Assembly: GCA_032622095.1 (NCBI GenBank)
Contig: CP136062.1
Location: forward strand, 4,154,001 to 4,218,000
Source: Siphonodentalium dalli
Taxonomy: Eukaryota; Mollusca; Scaphopoda; Gadilida; Siphonodentaliidae
DNA: 64,000 bases
Direction: 5' to 3'
The position numbers were made by a program, and so were the translations under genes. Below are positions 11,495-22,051 of the stretch, in pieces. Each line of letters begins with the position of its first letter. The stretch's first letter is position 1. Under the pieces are notes generated by a model that was not told the DNA's origin, ran no database searches, and was given only the letters and a program-made list of their open reading frames with translations.

Positions 11495-12526
11495 GATAAA
11501 TGTATTTGTTATTATTGGGGTGGGTAGATGAAAAGTTTTAGTTTTTTTGTTATGCCGTGATCATATTTTGACGCCCAGAGGTGAATCAGTTATGTCCCGT
11601 TATATAAATAACGTAATGAGTTGCTCCCACGATTTTCATGGGGTCGGCTGAGTTTGGATTTCCGGGAGACTGCCGAGCTGGGATTTCTTAGGGATCCTTA
11701 CTCAGTTAGCCCTTTATACCACTGGATAACACTTAATAATTTAATATGTATTGAATGATTTCATTTATTAATATTTAGACTCCACCTCACTATATTGTCA
11801 CGGCATATCAAAATAGAGATAATCATCAAATATATATAGACAATAAATCGCATCAATTTTTTAGTTTTGTTTGTGTTATCTCCCTTTTTCATCAGCCTGG
11901 GTATATCCTTGTTAGGTTCCATCAGTGGTAGTCGTCTCTATCTTGCCATGTGAGCAAGACCCTTTGCTTTAGCTGCTCGTTTCTCTGTTATTAATGGATT
12001 GAACCTACATTTCTAAATCCGCTAATTATATTTATAAAATAATCTTAACTTATTCCGAGTGGGGTCATAGTACAAGTTTCGACTTGGACTTGTGACACTA
12101 CTGGGGAATAGGTCACAATTTGACTGCATTTTTTTTGTTTTATCTTAAGTTAAGGTATAAGTTGATCTATATTAAATGACACGTAGTTCCCTTTTTTATT
12201 TTTCATTCTTGCACAACAAGTATAATTAGTCTTGACTACATTTTGTTCAACACACATAACAAGTTTTGAGCTTATAACTGACTCCAAGTTATTCACAATT
12301 ATGGAGTTCCATCGCTTAGCGCGTCAATGGTAACAATGAACCCCATTCCATTCTTGATTAACGGTCCTCCCATTAAAAGAGAAATAAAACTGTAGTTTCT
12401 ATATAACCCTAGAGTACAATTCGCTACACTATTAAATTGTTGCTCCATGTACGCAATGTTAATGCCGACTATATATAACCATTTTGATGCCGCTACACGC
12501 TGTATTATTGATAAACAGTCGGTTTT

Positions 12527-12622
12527 CTAATACCGTCCCAATACCGTCCCGCGCCGTCGCAAATACCGTCCCATACCGTCCCAATACCGTCCCATACCGT
12601 ACCATCCCATCGTCCCATTCTG
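12527..12622 (+). repeat. CCGTCCCAT simple repeat, copy A
   Basis: About eight tandem or near-tandem repeats of ATACCGTCCC / CCATACCGTCCC, ending in CATCGTCCCATTCTGCG. The same words occur singly in the array at 1-720. Copy B has the matching tract at 22421-22516 with small differences (GTCGCA against GTGTCA). Confidence 0.8.
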
Positions 12623-13132
12623 CGTTTTAGTCACTCCCTGTATCTCTTTCATTTGTGTGAAAAAATGTGGGCGTTCCTCCGTGTTGTGTAAACAGGTCCT
12701 TTTTATTATAGAACTTTATTAAGTTTACTTTATTAAGTACTATGTTACGTACACGGCTACAAAATTAATTTATGAACACAGTTTTGTCAAAGGTGTCATT
12801 ACCTGCGACCAGAAATTATTTAGACAGTACGGAAGCGATCGAATTCTCGCATTGTTGACTTTTCGAATGATAGAACACTGACACACGGCGATGGTAAAAT
12901 GGTTTTCACGGTGATAATCCTGATGAGAAAGTATGGAATAATACAATAAGTCTGCCGTACACAACACTGACTACAGTACAGTACCGTTTATTAAATATAA
13001 TTAATATAAGTTATAACAGTTTGTAACTTTGTTTTCAGTTTTGAAATGAAACTTGTCAGAGTAAACTAAAACTGGTATTATTATTAACCATTCTGCAATA
13101 CCAAATGGCCTCACCTTCACACTACTAGTATG

Positions 13133-13458
13133 GCTGAAGGGGTCACTCTCACCAAAAAAGTGCTGTTCAAAGGGTACACAGGGTTTGAAAATGTGCTGAA
13201 GGGTACACAGGGTTTGTGATCGATCGGCACGAACACCACTACTTAAATTATGTTTATGAAAGTCTGGCGCCCATTAGCAGTTTGTTTTCAGTACATTTTA
13301 ATATTCATTGGAACGTAAACAATTATTCTCTAACAGAAATAATGGCAGATACGAAAACTGAATGTCCTTTAGAACGACATTTCAAACCATGTGTACCCTT
13401 CAGCACATTTTGAAAATCCTGTGTACCCTTCAGCACTTTTTTTGGTGAGAGTGCCCTT
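13133..13458. mobile_element. MITE with about 80-bp terminal inverted repeats, copy A (right end cut)
   Basis: The left arm (GGGTCACTCTCACC, AAAAAGTGCTG, then two GGGTACACAGG blocks) is repeated in inverse orientation at 13380-13455. Copy A lacks the last few bases of the right arm and the right target duplication, so its right edge is a rearrangement breakpoint. There is no coding capacity. See the intact copy at 23027-23357. Confidence 0.85.
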
Positions 13459-14106
13459 TAGTGTAAACATATTTTTATTTCCAAATCCAAACATAATACA
13501 CATAATACACAAATGACATAAATATACAACATATAAGAGATAATGTATGGAAATGAGGATCAGACAACAAGCCCGATGGCTTATATGAAGTCTTCTCCTC
13601 TTTGGCGACATGCCCCTTCCCCAATAAGCGAGGGAGGGGTATCGATCAGACGGGAAATAATAGAAATAATATTTTTTAAAGGAGAAGTAACTAAGTTTAA
13701 GTTGGGATGGACACAGCGGAAGATAGTGTTAGGGATAGCAGGAGGCAGAGAGAGAGAGAGAGAAGAGAGAGAGAATGAGAGGGAGAGTGAGAAAGTAGAG
13801 GGGACAGAGTTTTCAATAATTTAGTTGCTGCGTGATGAAAATTATGCTCGTAGTAATATGCATGCGTCAGGCTCCATGGGAGGGGGGTCAATCGCAATGG
13901 CCAATTCCTATTTCAATGGGGTTCACTGTGAATATCGCTGCATTCTTCATGTAGAATCATTTCACGTATTATACAGGATAGTGACAAGTAAAGTAACTTA
14001 CAAAATAATCGTTATCGGAAGACAGTTAGTACTACATATATAATGGAGAACATCGTGCTGCCGCATAACGCGGCCGGAATCCAAAGCAATTTGTTACCCA
14101 TACAGA
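13459..14106. other. Non-coding DNA with GA-rich microsatellite
   Basis: It holds an AG/GA tract at 13745-13797 and otherwise unremarkable AT-rich DNA. The short frames on both strands over the tract (13543-13824 and 13697-13897) are low complexity. The left end of the LINE 3' untranslated region must lie here, but I see no clear tail repeat. Confidence 0.6.
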
Positions 14107-14672
14107 TCATGGAAATCTTTTTGTTCTCATAATATATGTCTGTACTGCATTAAATATTTGTTTGTTTTCGCGAAGACTAAGCTCTCTTGACCCCCGCATT
14201 AGTGTATTCTCAGATAAGGCAACATTTGGTAGGGAGTCATATAGTTCTCTTCTTGGCTCTTGATAAAATGTACATTCAAAGAGATAGTGGTAAGTTGTCT
14301 CAAATTCCCCACATAGACAGAAGGGGGAAATTTGTACATGGTTATCTGTCAGGTCACCACTTAGGTGGCTGCAGTTCAATCTTAACCGGGTATGGAGGAT
14401 ATGAGATTTACGACATTTACTATGATAAAAATAGGCAGGTGGACGTATATTGGCACTGTTCAGTTCCTTTTTGAAGTCTTCGATTGTACTGCTGCTCTTT
14501 GTAGTTTCTGACAGTTTGTAATTGCAAATGGTAAGAAAGAATCCATATAATAGTCATAATTAATATTCGAGGGTAGTCTTATATGTTCAAATCTTAAGTT
14601 ATATCTGGAATTATTTGCCTGAATTGGTCGTATATAATTTCTTAAAATTGATGGAGCAGTTCCTCGTATCAT
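14107..14672 (-). pseudogene. LINE ORF2 C-terminal part, two frames
   Basis: Downstream of the RT frame the protein continues in a second frame (14672 to 14460) and then a third (about 14468 to 14107, stop at 14107-14109). The first part carries the conserved basic region beginning with IRGTAPS and ending in a QSKTS stretch. The last part carries a Cys/His motif (CLCG, then H, then C, in SPFCLCGEFETTYHYLFEC) common at the C terminus of invertebrate APE-type LINE proteins. Two frame changes are needed to connect them to the RT domain, so this copy is dead. What the Cys/His tail binds is not firmly known, and nucleic acid is presumed. Confidence 0.85.
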
Positions 14673-16805
14673 TTAAAAAAATTGGCATAGCTTGTGTTTT
14701 CTACGGCGTGAAGAGAGGAGTTCCCAGCCAGTCTCTGACAAAAGGCACGCGTTACTCGTACTGATGGTTGCACCTGTTACTATTCGGGCCATTTCATACT
14801 GAACCTTTTCAATGTCATCACTAAGATAATCAGGGCAGTTATCCCAAACAGGGGAGGCATATTCCAGTATTGGTCGGATAAATGTATAATGTATTTTTTC
14901 AAGCGTTACTCTGCTTAGCTTGTATCTGTGTTTACGTACTAGATTTACTCGACTCCATGCTTTGTCAAGCATAGATCTGATGTGGATACCCCAAGAGCCC
15001 ATGTTGTCGAATGTAAGTCCCAGATGTTTATGGCTGTCAACCTCAACAATTGTCGCGGTTCCCATATTCAAATGTGGATGATATACTGGTGTTTCTTTCC
15101 TGGAGATTAAGAGAGATTCCGTTTTCAGGGGATTGAATTTTACAAGCCATTCTGATGCCCAACACATGAGAGTTTCGAGGTCATCGTTGATTAGTTTTGC
15201 GGCCATGGTGGGGTCTTCGATAGTAAGAAATAGAGAAGTGTCATCAGCAAATAGACGAATGTTGCACCGTATATTTTCGGTTATATCATTAATATAAATT
15301 AAAAACAGAAGTGGGCCTAATACTGAGCCTTGCGGCACACCTGCTGTTACATCTTGTAGTTCCGAACGTGTGCCGTCTATGACAACCTGTTGTTGTCTAC
15401 ATTCTAGATACGATTTCATCAAGTTATACAAGTTTCCTCTTATACCAATTTTTGTCAGTTTGTTCAAGAGGCCACGGTGCCAGACTTTATCGAATGCTTT
15501 ACTTATGTCACAGCATATACACCGGACCTCTTTTCCGTCGTCTAATGATCGACATATATTGTCATATATTTCGGTAAGTTGAAAAACTGTTGAATCGTTG
15601 CGCATGAAACCAGCTTGATAAAATGATAGGAGTTTGTTTTCATCAAGAAATTCCCATAGATATTTATAAATACATTTTTCATAGACCTTTGAGACGCAAC
15701 TTAGTAGAGAAATTGGTCGGTAATTTGATATAAGACCGGGATCACCACTCTTAAATATAGGTGTAACATGTGAACGCTTCCACTGGTGTGGGTAGTAATT
15801 GTTTTCGGTAAATGTTCTAAAATAGAATTCAAGAGGTTCACAGAGCGAGGAGGCACAACTTTTCAAAACTCTCGGACTTATTCCGTCGGGCCCACTTGAC
15901 TTAGATATTTTAAGACTGTTTAACGCTTTGTAAATGTCAGGGGCTGTGATTTTTATATCGCTTAATGTGGATATGGAGTTATCCGGTTCAAGGACTGGTA
16001 GGCGTGTCCCGATGTCATCAACTGATGAAATTTTACAAAAATACGAATTGAAAGCATTTGCTTTTTCAGTTGGTGAGATCAGGAAGTCGCCGTTGGTGTT
16101 CAAGGGGGGTATTGATCTATCACTGGTAGCAAATACTATTTTTTGGAGGGTTTTCCACCAGGAAGACTGGTCGTGTGATGGGCTATTCAATGTGTTCTCA
16201 TTCTTGGTGTCATAATCACGTTTGCTTTTTCTAATAGCCGATGTAGTTTCATTACGTTTAGATCTGAAGTTTGCCCATGTTTGTGGTGTGTTTTTCCTTT
16301 TAGCTATCTTATGTAATCGATTTCGTTGCCTCATCAGTTTCCGTACATTACACGTAAGCCATTGGGGACTACCTTTCCGGATAATAACTATCTTATTGGG
16401 GATATTGTCACTGCATACCTTTTGAATTTTTGCAGTCAAGTTATCTGCATGAGCTGAAAGTTCAAATGGTATATTATCATCATAGTTCCAGCTCAAGAAG
16501 TCTTCGTTCATGGTATCGAAGTCAGCCAGATTATAATTCCAGATACGTCTAGTGAGAGTTGTAGCCGATTTATTTTTCAAAAGTTTTATCTGAGCAACGA
16601 CCGGACAGTGATACCTAATTTTGTTGTCGAATATGTTGCCAAGAACACAAGGGGAATCAACAAGGTCAGGGTTGCTAGTCATGAGCAAGTCGAGAATGGA
16701 TGAGGAATTTTCAGTAAAATGCGTTTTATCAGTGACCAGTTGGGTCAGACCTCGTTCGCTACATATGCCGTTTATTTTACCATTAGTTTTCATTGAAATC
16801 TCCAC
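14673..16805 (-). pseudogene. LINE ORF2 reverse transcriptase domain
   Basis: This 710-codon frame holds a linker (1-280) and then reverse transcriptase. Visible blocks are SNYRPISLL (about 367-375), the first catalytic Asp in DISKAFDKVWH (about 440-450), AGVPQGSVLGPLL (about 490-502) and FADD at 519-522. A thumb region ends near residue 700 (SSRRRKHKL). The enzyme copies LINE RNA at a nicked chromosomal site. The pattern fits the CR1/L2/Jockey side of APE-type non-LTR elements. The apparent start at 16805 is a by-product of a frameshift, because the endonuclease frame (16783-17652) ends exactly here just after its GGDFN motif. Confidence 0.93.
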
Positions 16806-17652
16806 CTATTATGACATCCAGGTCGCTATCGCGCGCAAGAGAAATGTTATCATTAATTTTTGTCCACAGGCTTGCGGGGGAGTTGGGAGGGCGATAAAAA
16901 CATCCTACAAGACAACGTTTTGTGTTAATTGTAACCTCTATCCAGATATTTTCTACTTCGTCACTGTCAAGTTCATCGCATATTTTGAATGGTATAGTGT
17001 CACGAACGTAAATACACACACCCCCTCCTGTTCTGCCATCTATCCTGTCTTTGCGGGCAGGATCATGGTAGCCAGGAAGATGGATTTCTGAATCCGGGAT
17101 AGAATGATCGAGCCATGATTCGGTTAATAGACATATGTCGTATTCCCCACTTGATGTTTCTGCTGCAAGTATATCTACTTTATTTCTGATACTCTGTGTA
17201 TTCAGTACAAGTACCGAGTGATTGTGTTGTTCGGTTGAGGGGCCTGGGTTAGTCTCCACGTCTCCTGCCAGGATCAAAAGAGCCTTTGCTAAAGATACCG
17301 CTAATACTGTTAGAAATGTCACGCATGTGAAGAGGAATACAGTTGTGTGTGCCATCGCAAATTTAGTGTTCAACTTCGTCTTTTTATCATCGGAATTTGG
17401 AGAATTAGATAGTTTCTGGCCTGCCAAGATATGTTTGAGAGCGCAGAATTGTTCCATCGGGAAGAAAATGAAAACCAACAGTGTCAATGTTAAGGCAGTT
17501 ATAAGATCCAGTCCACGTAAGCGTAACATGATATAAAACAAGCATGTTTTTGATTGTTTCACACAGAGACGCCCCCTCCCTGACAGCCTGACAGCAAGAT
17601 TGTGAAATGCACCGATTCTTGCCCTGTGTAACATTATGTCACTCATTATCAA
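16783..17652 (-). pseudogene. LINE ORF2 N-terminal part: 2A-like peptide and AP-endonuclease
   Basis: 289 codons. Residues 1-98 have hydrophobic patches. A Met near residue 100 starts a strongly hydrophobic run that leads straight into a 2A-like motif, DVETNPGP, at residues 131-138 (17239-17262). The endonuclease follows: an N in QSIRNK, the catalytic-type Glu in LLTESWL, GGGVCIYVRD, CFYRPP and GGDFN at the end. This APE-family enzyme nicks target DNA to prime reverse transcription. The frame breaks by about one base after GGDFNEN, so the RT domain is in another frame. The true start is uncertain, and the internal Met just before the hydrophobic run is as likely as the first Met. Confidence 0.9.
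17239..17262 (-). other. 2A-like ribosome-skipping motif (DVETNPGP)
   Basis: The codons read Asp-Val-Glu-Thr-Asn-Pro-Gly-Pro and match the D(V/I)ExNPGP consensus of 2A peptides. Such peptides make the ribosome skip the Gly-Pro bond and release two proteins. They are known in picornaviruses and in several APE-type LINEs of invertebrates. Here the motif sits directly after a hydrophobic, signal-like helix and directly before the endonuclease. Confidence 0.85.
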
Positions 17653-20534
17653 AAGTCATATCAAAATCCTGAGAGCAGTTCTGTTTTGGGCATCCTCGGT
17701 GCACAGTAACAAACATATTAATAGAGCATACTCTGGTAATACATGTAAATGTATACATATCAGTGGTGTGTTTTAAATTTGTTTTCAACCCAGTCTGTTT
17801 GCCAGGTAGGTGTGAGTAGGTAGGAGAAAGAGAACAGAGTAGAACAGAAGGGCAGTTGAGTATAGTGAATGAGAGTATGAGATAGCAATAGTGAGTGGCA
17901 ATAGAATGTATACCAATCGTGGTTGTGCAGGCCGGTGGGTTTTTTGAGTCAACCAAACAGGGGTTCATCTTAAGTTTGATAATCTTAGGGTGTGTTTTGA
18001 GCTCGGAGCTCTTCATCACGAAAATGTATATGCAGCCGAAATGACTATAGGAGTTATGTTTCTAAAGTGAGGGATAGAGATATTCATGTCGTGAACGGTT
18101 TTAAGGGGAGCGTGGATCGACGAGGTAAGTCAGGAGTAGATGGGTGTGTGGAATTATAGAATGCAATAGGATTGCCTGCATACTTGAGAGAGCCTATCAC
18201 ATACATATGCTACAAATTATTTACAAAACTCAGCAAGGGATACAATTATAAATATAAGCATTATAATAATATAATTATTATATAATACATAATTAACTAT
18301 TTTTAACTACGGTGCCTGGGCAGTTTGAATCATTCATGCTAGTGACCAGAGTCTTAGCGCTGCAATTATGTGGACACACAGTTAGATTTAAGTGCGACCG
18401 ATTCATAAGACTAACAGGAAGACAGACCACTACACTTACATATAATTACATAAACACACACAGACATATATATGCACATACGCATGCACAAAGACATACG
18501 TACATACATATACGTGTGTGTTCCCAGATAACTAAATGTAGTTTTTGATACGCACGATTATGTTTTCACAAGAGGTGAGCAGCGTGATTTGAAATATCTG
18601 AGAAACGGCGTTTCGAAAATTATAGATGCTACCCATTGGAGAAGACGATTCTGAATTTGTGGTGACATGCCAGTCCTTCATATCAATGCATGTGCACATG
18701 CAATTTGATGATGAACACACATTATATGCCTCTATATACCGGTACACGATCCGTGTGTGCTCCCTTTTGTTATCAGAGATCAGGGCGACCATACCGGTCG
18801 GTTATAAGGCAATCCTTAATACCGCGATATGTGAGTTGCCGCCCCAACCTGCCAATGTGTACGGTTTGTGGATAAACACAAGCGCGATTATATACCGGTA
18901 CATGAGTAATGTGTGATCGCTTCAATTGGTGAATGGGTGCGGATTTAAGGTATATTCCGTTTGTTTACCATTGTACACAAGGTATATACATGATTATCTA
19001 GATGGACATTTAAGAAAAGTGGAGCATGCGCATGCATGTATAAATATCGGAGTCTATGTAAACCAACACGCGGGTATGTTTGCTATGAAACGGTCAGAAA
19101 GGGTTGAGATATCTCAAATGGAATTAAATAGTTCATAGCCAGTACGGAACGGACAGACGGACGGACGGTGTGATGGTATAAGTATGTGCCATACATATCA
19201 TGTTATGGGGGTATAAATACTGTCGATGAATAATATATGTATACAATGGCTACCATGCATAACGATATGACCAGGATAAACAAAACGAATGCACACTCAA
19301 ATAATAAGACAATATATGCATAGATGCTGGTTGAGTATATATACCTGTATAAAAGTGCGCGCATATATACGCCCTTCAGTGAATGCCAAATGTTATCGCA
19401 TATGGGCATGTATTCGCGTCACATAACCTCGGTCTACCAACGCCGTTGTTGGTTTAACATAATTACCCAGTCGGACTGACCGCTTGACATGGAAATGATT
19501 GTCTCGTGTGAGTTTGACCTGAAAAAGTCGTGATTATACGTCCAATCTACTGGTTGCGTGCTGGTCGGTTTCATTTCATAATGGTGATGGCAAATTGTGC
19601 TTCGTGGTATGAGAATTGTTGTATGTATGCTGAACAAACTGATGTAGTAGACTTGTGCATACATACTAGTGGATTGAGCACATTCATGTGTGTAATTATG
19701 AACGTGATTAATCATTATGCAGTCGTCTCATGTGCATGTACAAGTCAGCTAACATCCGTGATACACTCGTTTGTCTGGGTATTTGTGCAAAATTGGATTA
19801 TTCCATAAGATTTCACCATACAGAGGTCATATTGTAGATTGTCTGGACATTTGTGCAAGATTGGATTACTTCATGAGACCATGGATGTCCGTGTGTGTGA
19901 TATTGTTCATATATGGAGAGTTGACAAGCCTGTTTTCCATAAATGCGTCAAGTCGGAAAACTGGACATATTATTAAAAAGAGATGTCCGTTTATCGAATT
20001 TAGAGGAAGTAATATGAAGTACACAAAGATTATTTCATGAGATTTCGGCATATATACACAAGATTCGGTGATAGGTGAGTTTATATGTGCGAATTTCGTG
20101 TTTGCTTATGTCCCGCCATGTATAGGATTATATACACATATTAATATATAATTATAATACTTAATAGATTGTTTTAAGTCTGGGGGTGTGTCAGATGTTC
20201 CAGTTACGGATGGATGTACACTTAAAAGAATAACCGAGCAATAGCTTAGTATGGAAAATATTTGAAAATGCTTGCATTCGGCGTATATATAGTTGGGTTT
20301 GCTTGGCGGATCTATTGGCTAAAGTAGAAAACATTGAGAGCCGGTGCATTGTACACCTATTAAACCATCGCTCATAATAAATGCTGATTATATTCTGTAT
20401 TTTGAAAAGCAGATTTGCGGTGAGTCCATTCAAAACGGACACCTGACCCCTTCCCCATTGACGTTGTCACTATGTACATTCAGATCGTAAGTTGCATTGA
20501 TCTGACAGTCCTGTATACTATATGAATACATCAT
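17653..20534. other. Intervening 2.9 kb between LINE ORF1 and ORF2
   Basis: There is no recognisable protein. It is AT-rich, with TACATACA/CACACA-like short repeats at 18440-18520 and repeated words CTATATACCGGTACA at about 18730 and 18890. A short direct duplication (TGTGCAAAATTGGATTA and TGTGCAAGATTGGATTA) lies at about 19784 and 19851. In a normal LINE, ORF1 and ORF2 are adjacent, so this stretch is either an insertion or evidence that the two ORFs come from different copies. The many 60-100-codon frames here show no conserved motif. Confidence 0.55.
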
Positions 20535-21634
20535 CTAGCCACGTAGTTTATTGTCAAGTTCGTCCATTGCATGTGGCGTGGTTATTCTGATCGGCTTCTC
20601 ATTTTCTTTAAGTCTGATGAGAATGGCTCCATCAATAGTCCACGTTTCATGGATCAGCTCGTCTTTACGGAGCTGCCGTGCCCTTTTGTAGATTGCGGCG
20701 CGGGTTCTAGTGAGATCCTCATTTATGAAAACCCTTTGGTTGAGGTAGGGTAACTTCAGATTTTTACTATCAGTGCGTCTCCCATATAGTTCTCGCCTGA
20801 TTTTATAGGAGGGAAGCCTGAAGATTATTTGGCGTGGTTGGTTGGGTTTTGGAGCATTGTTTATCCCTACAGTTTTTGGTTCAGTTGAATCAGAATTGGG
20901 TTTTCCTTGTTTCGGGCCAACCCTGTGACTTCGGTAAACATCATAATTACCGAGCGGTATACCTAACTCGTTTGCAACGTCAAGGACAATGTTATCAGTG
21001 TTTTCGCCTGATTTTTCTGGAACACCTGATATTCTAAGATTCGTTCTGCGGCCATATTGTTGTAGGTCGTCGAGTTCGACCTTCACTCCGCGAATGTCGT
21101 ATTGACGCGCTTCCCTCTCCGCTTTCAGTTCAAGTTTGAGTTCGGATAATTCATGCCTAATGTCAGCTATGTCGCTTTCATACTTGTCTCTGGGCACGAA
21201 GGCATCTTTAGTTATTTTTGCGACTTCTGACCGCGCCATTTTTGTGATAACGCGCTCAAGCATGCCTTCCATCATTAAACTAAAGGAACTCTGGACACGA
21301 TCACTCCCGAGAGCCTTTATTAGGCTTGATTCAAAGTATATGTCTGGCGCATAATTGTCATTTTCCATTTCTGATGAGTTTGAATGGTTTAGGCTTTCGT
21401 CAACCAGGGAGTCCTGATAGACAGGTCTGGGCTTTTTGTTGTCATTAGATTCGGAGGGTGAGAACGGAGATTGTCGGTTCCGCTTTAAGTCGGCTGGCTT
21501 TTGTCGAATATCAGGAATGAATGTTATTGGTTACTCGCGCCCACTGAGTCAGGTTGTTCTGCTTCGTTCGGTGTGGAGCTGTCTAAGGGGGCGATAGTTG
21601 CTTCGTCGAGTCCCTGTAATTGCAACTCACTCAT
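20535..21634 (-). pseudogene. LINE ORF1 (RNA-binding chaperone type), one frameshift
   Basis: The main frame, 277 codons from 21368, contains a Glu/Lys/Arg-rich predicted coiled coil (about residues 25-105). The signature LDDLQQYGRRTNLRISGVPE follows, and then an RRM/CTD-like region that includes RQIIFRLPSYKIRRELY and a basic stretch RVFINEDLTRTRAAIYKRARQL. This is the layout of LINE ORF1 proteins that coat the element's RNA. The open frame continues upstream of that Met to about 21527. A better start, ATG at 21634-21632 (MSELQLQG...), lies in another frame that stops near 21525, so one frameshift separates the first 36 codons from the rest. It lies on the same strand as ORF2 and upstream of it, as expected for one element. 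Confidence 0.85.
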
Positions 21635-22051
21635 ATTGAGTAGAGTACAGATTTACGAACAATTGTCAATAAAGCGATTTGTATGCACGCGCTAAATGCG
21701 TAATCGGTTAAATAGTTTTGCGAGGAATGTCAACAGTCGAGATCCACGTATTGTAATATATAGTCGAATTAGAATGGTCTCACCGGATTGTCTTTGTTTG
21801 GGTGTTGTCTCTATGGAAATCAAAATGGCCGTTCTTCTTGAAACAAAGAAAACACAAAGTCGAGAATACAGCATCAAGAAATCAGTTGTACACTTAGATG
21901 ACACATTGAGAGCGATTTATATTGACACACGAATCCAACTGCACATATAATTATCCCTCGTAAGGCCTTTTAAATTGGTATTTTATCAATTTTCCCCATC
22001 GGTCGACTCCGCGTAAAAATATTTATCTTCCCGTCATCGTGACGTCACTTC
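21635..22051 (-). other. Probable LINE 5' untranslated region and flank
   Basis: No coding signal on either strand. On the + strand 21770-21950 is open but not conserved. The LINE's 5' end should lie here, upstream of ATG 21634, but no boundary or target-site repeat could be fixed. GTGACGTCAC near 22040 lies at the edge of duplication copy B. Confidence 0.4.

Larger units (their letters stand above)
723..12428 (+). mobile_element. Ty3/gypsy LTR retrotransposon, defective
   Basis: The order is left LTR, primer-binding site, leader, gag-pol, polypurine-like tract, right LTR. The shared LTR portions (723-2543 and 10607-12428) differ by roughly 1 % by eye, so the insertion is young. It is not intact. 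The left LTR appears to have lost about 2 kb from its 5' end, and gag-pol changes frame twice. No target-site duplication is visible, because the left junction was rebuilt at a GTAA microhomology, apparently removing 62 bases of target sequence. Protein order PR-RT-RNaseH-IN puts it in Ty3/gypsy (Metaviridae). No env-like frame is seen after pol. Confidence 0.9.
8605..12428 (+). repeat. 3' LTR, putative full length 3.8 kb
   Basis: The portion 10607-12428 is certain because it matches the left LTR. The portion 8605-10606 is assigned to the LTR by inference. There is no polypurine tract just before 10607, whereas a good one ends at 8604, the LTR would then run from TG to CA, and the left LTR start is visibly broken. 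The upstream part holds four 252-bp tandem repeats. An LTR of this length is long but within what is known for some gypsy lineages. The alternative is that 8605-10606 is internal non-coding DNA of the element. Confidence 0.55.
12429..13458 (+). repeat. Segmental duplication copy A, right part
   Basis: It is almost base-for-base identical to 22323-23354, offset by about 9894. It starts at CTATTAAATTG directly after the right LTR and ends within the last bases of the MITE at 13133-13458, where the two copies diverge abruptly (copy B continues TTTCAAC). The open frames 12770-12967 (-) and 13216-13413 (+) recur at 22664-22861 and 23110-23307. They look like by-products of the duplication and have no recognisable product. 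Confidence 0.9.

Noticed and set aside
715-12440. Target-site duplication for the LTR element
   Set aside because: CTATT follows the right LTR, but the left LTR is preceded by TTTGAC. Comparison with copy B shows that the left junction was rebuilt by deletion.
15370-17091. Plus-strand frames of 60-156 codons as genes
   Set aside because: They are antisense shadows of the LINE endonuclease and reverse transcriptase on the minus strand.
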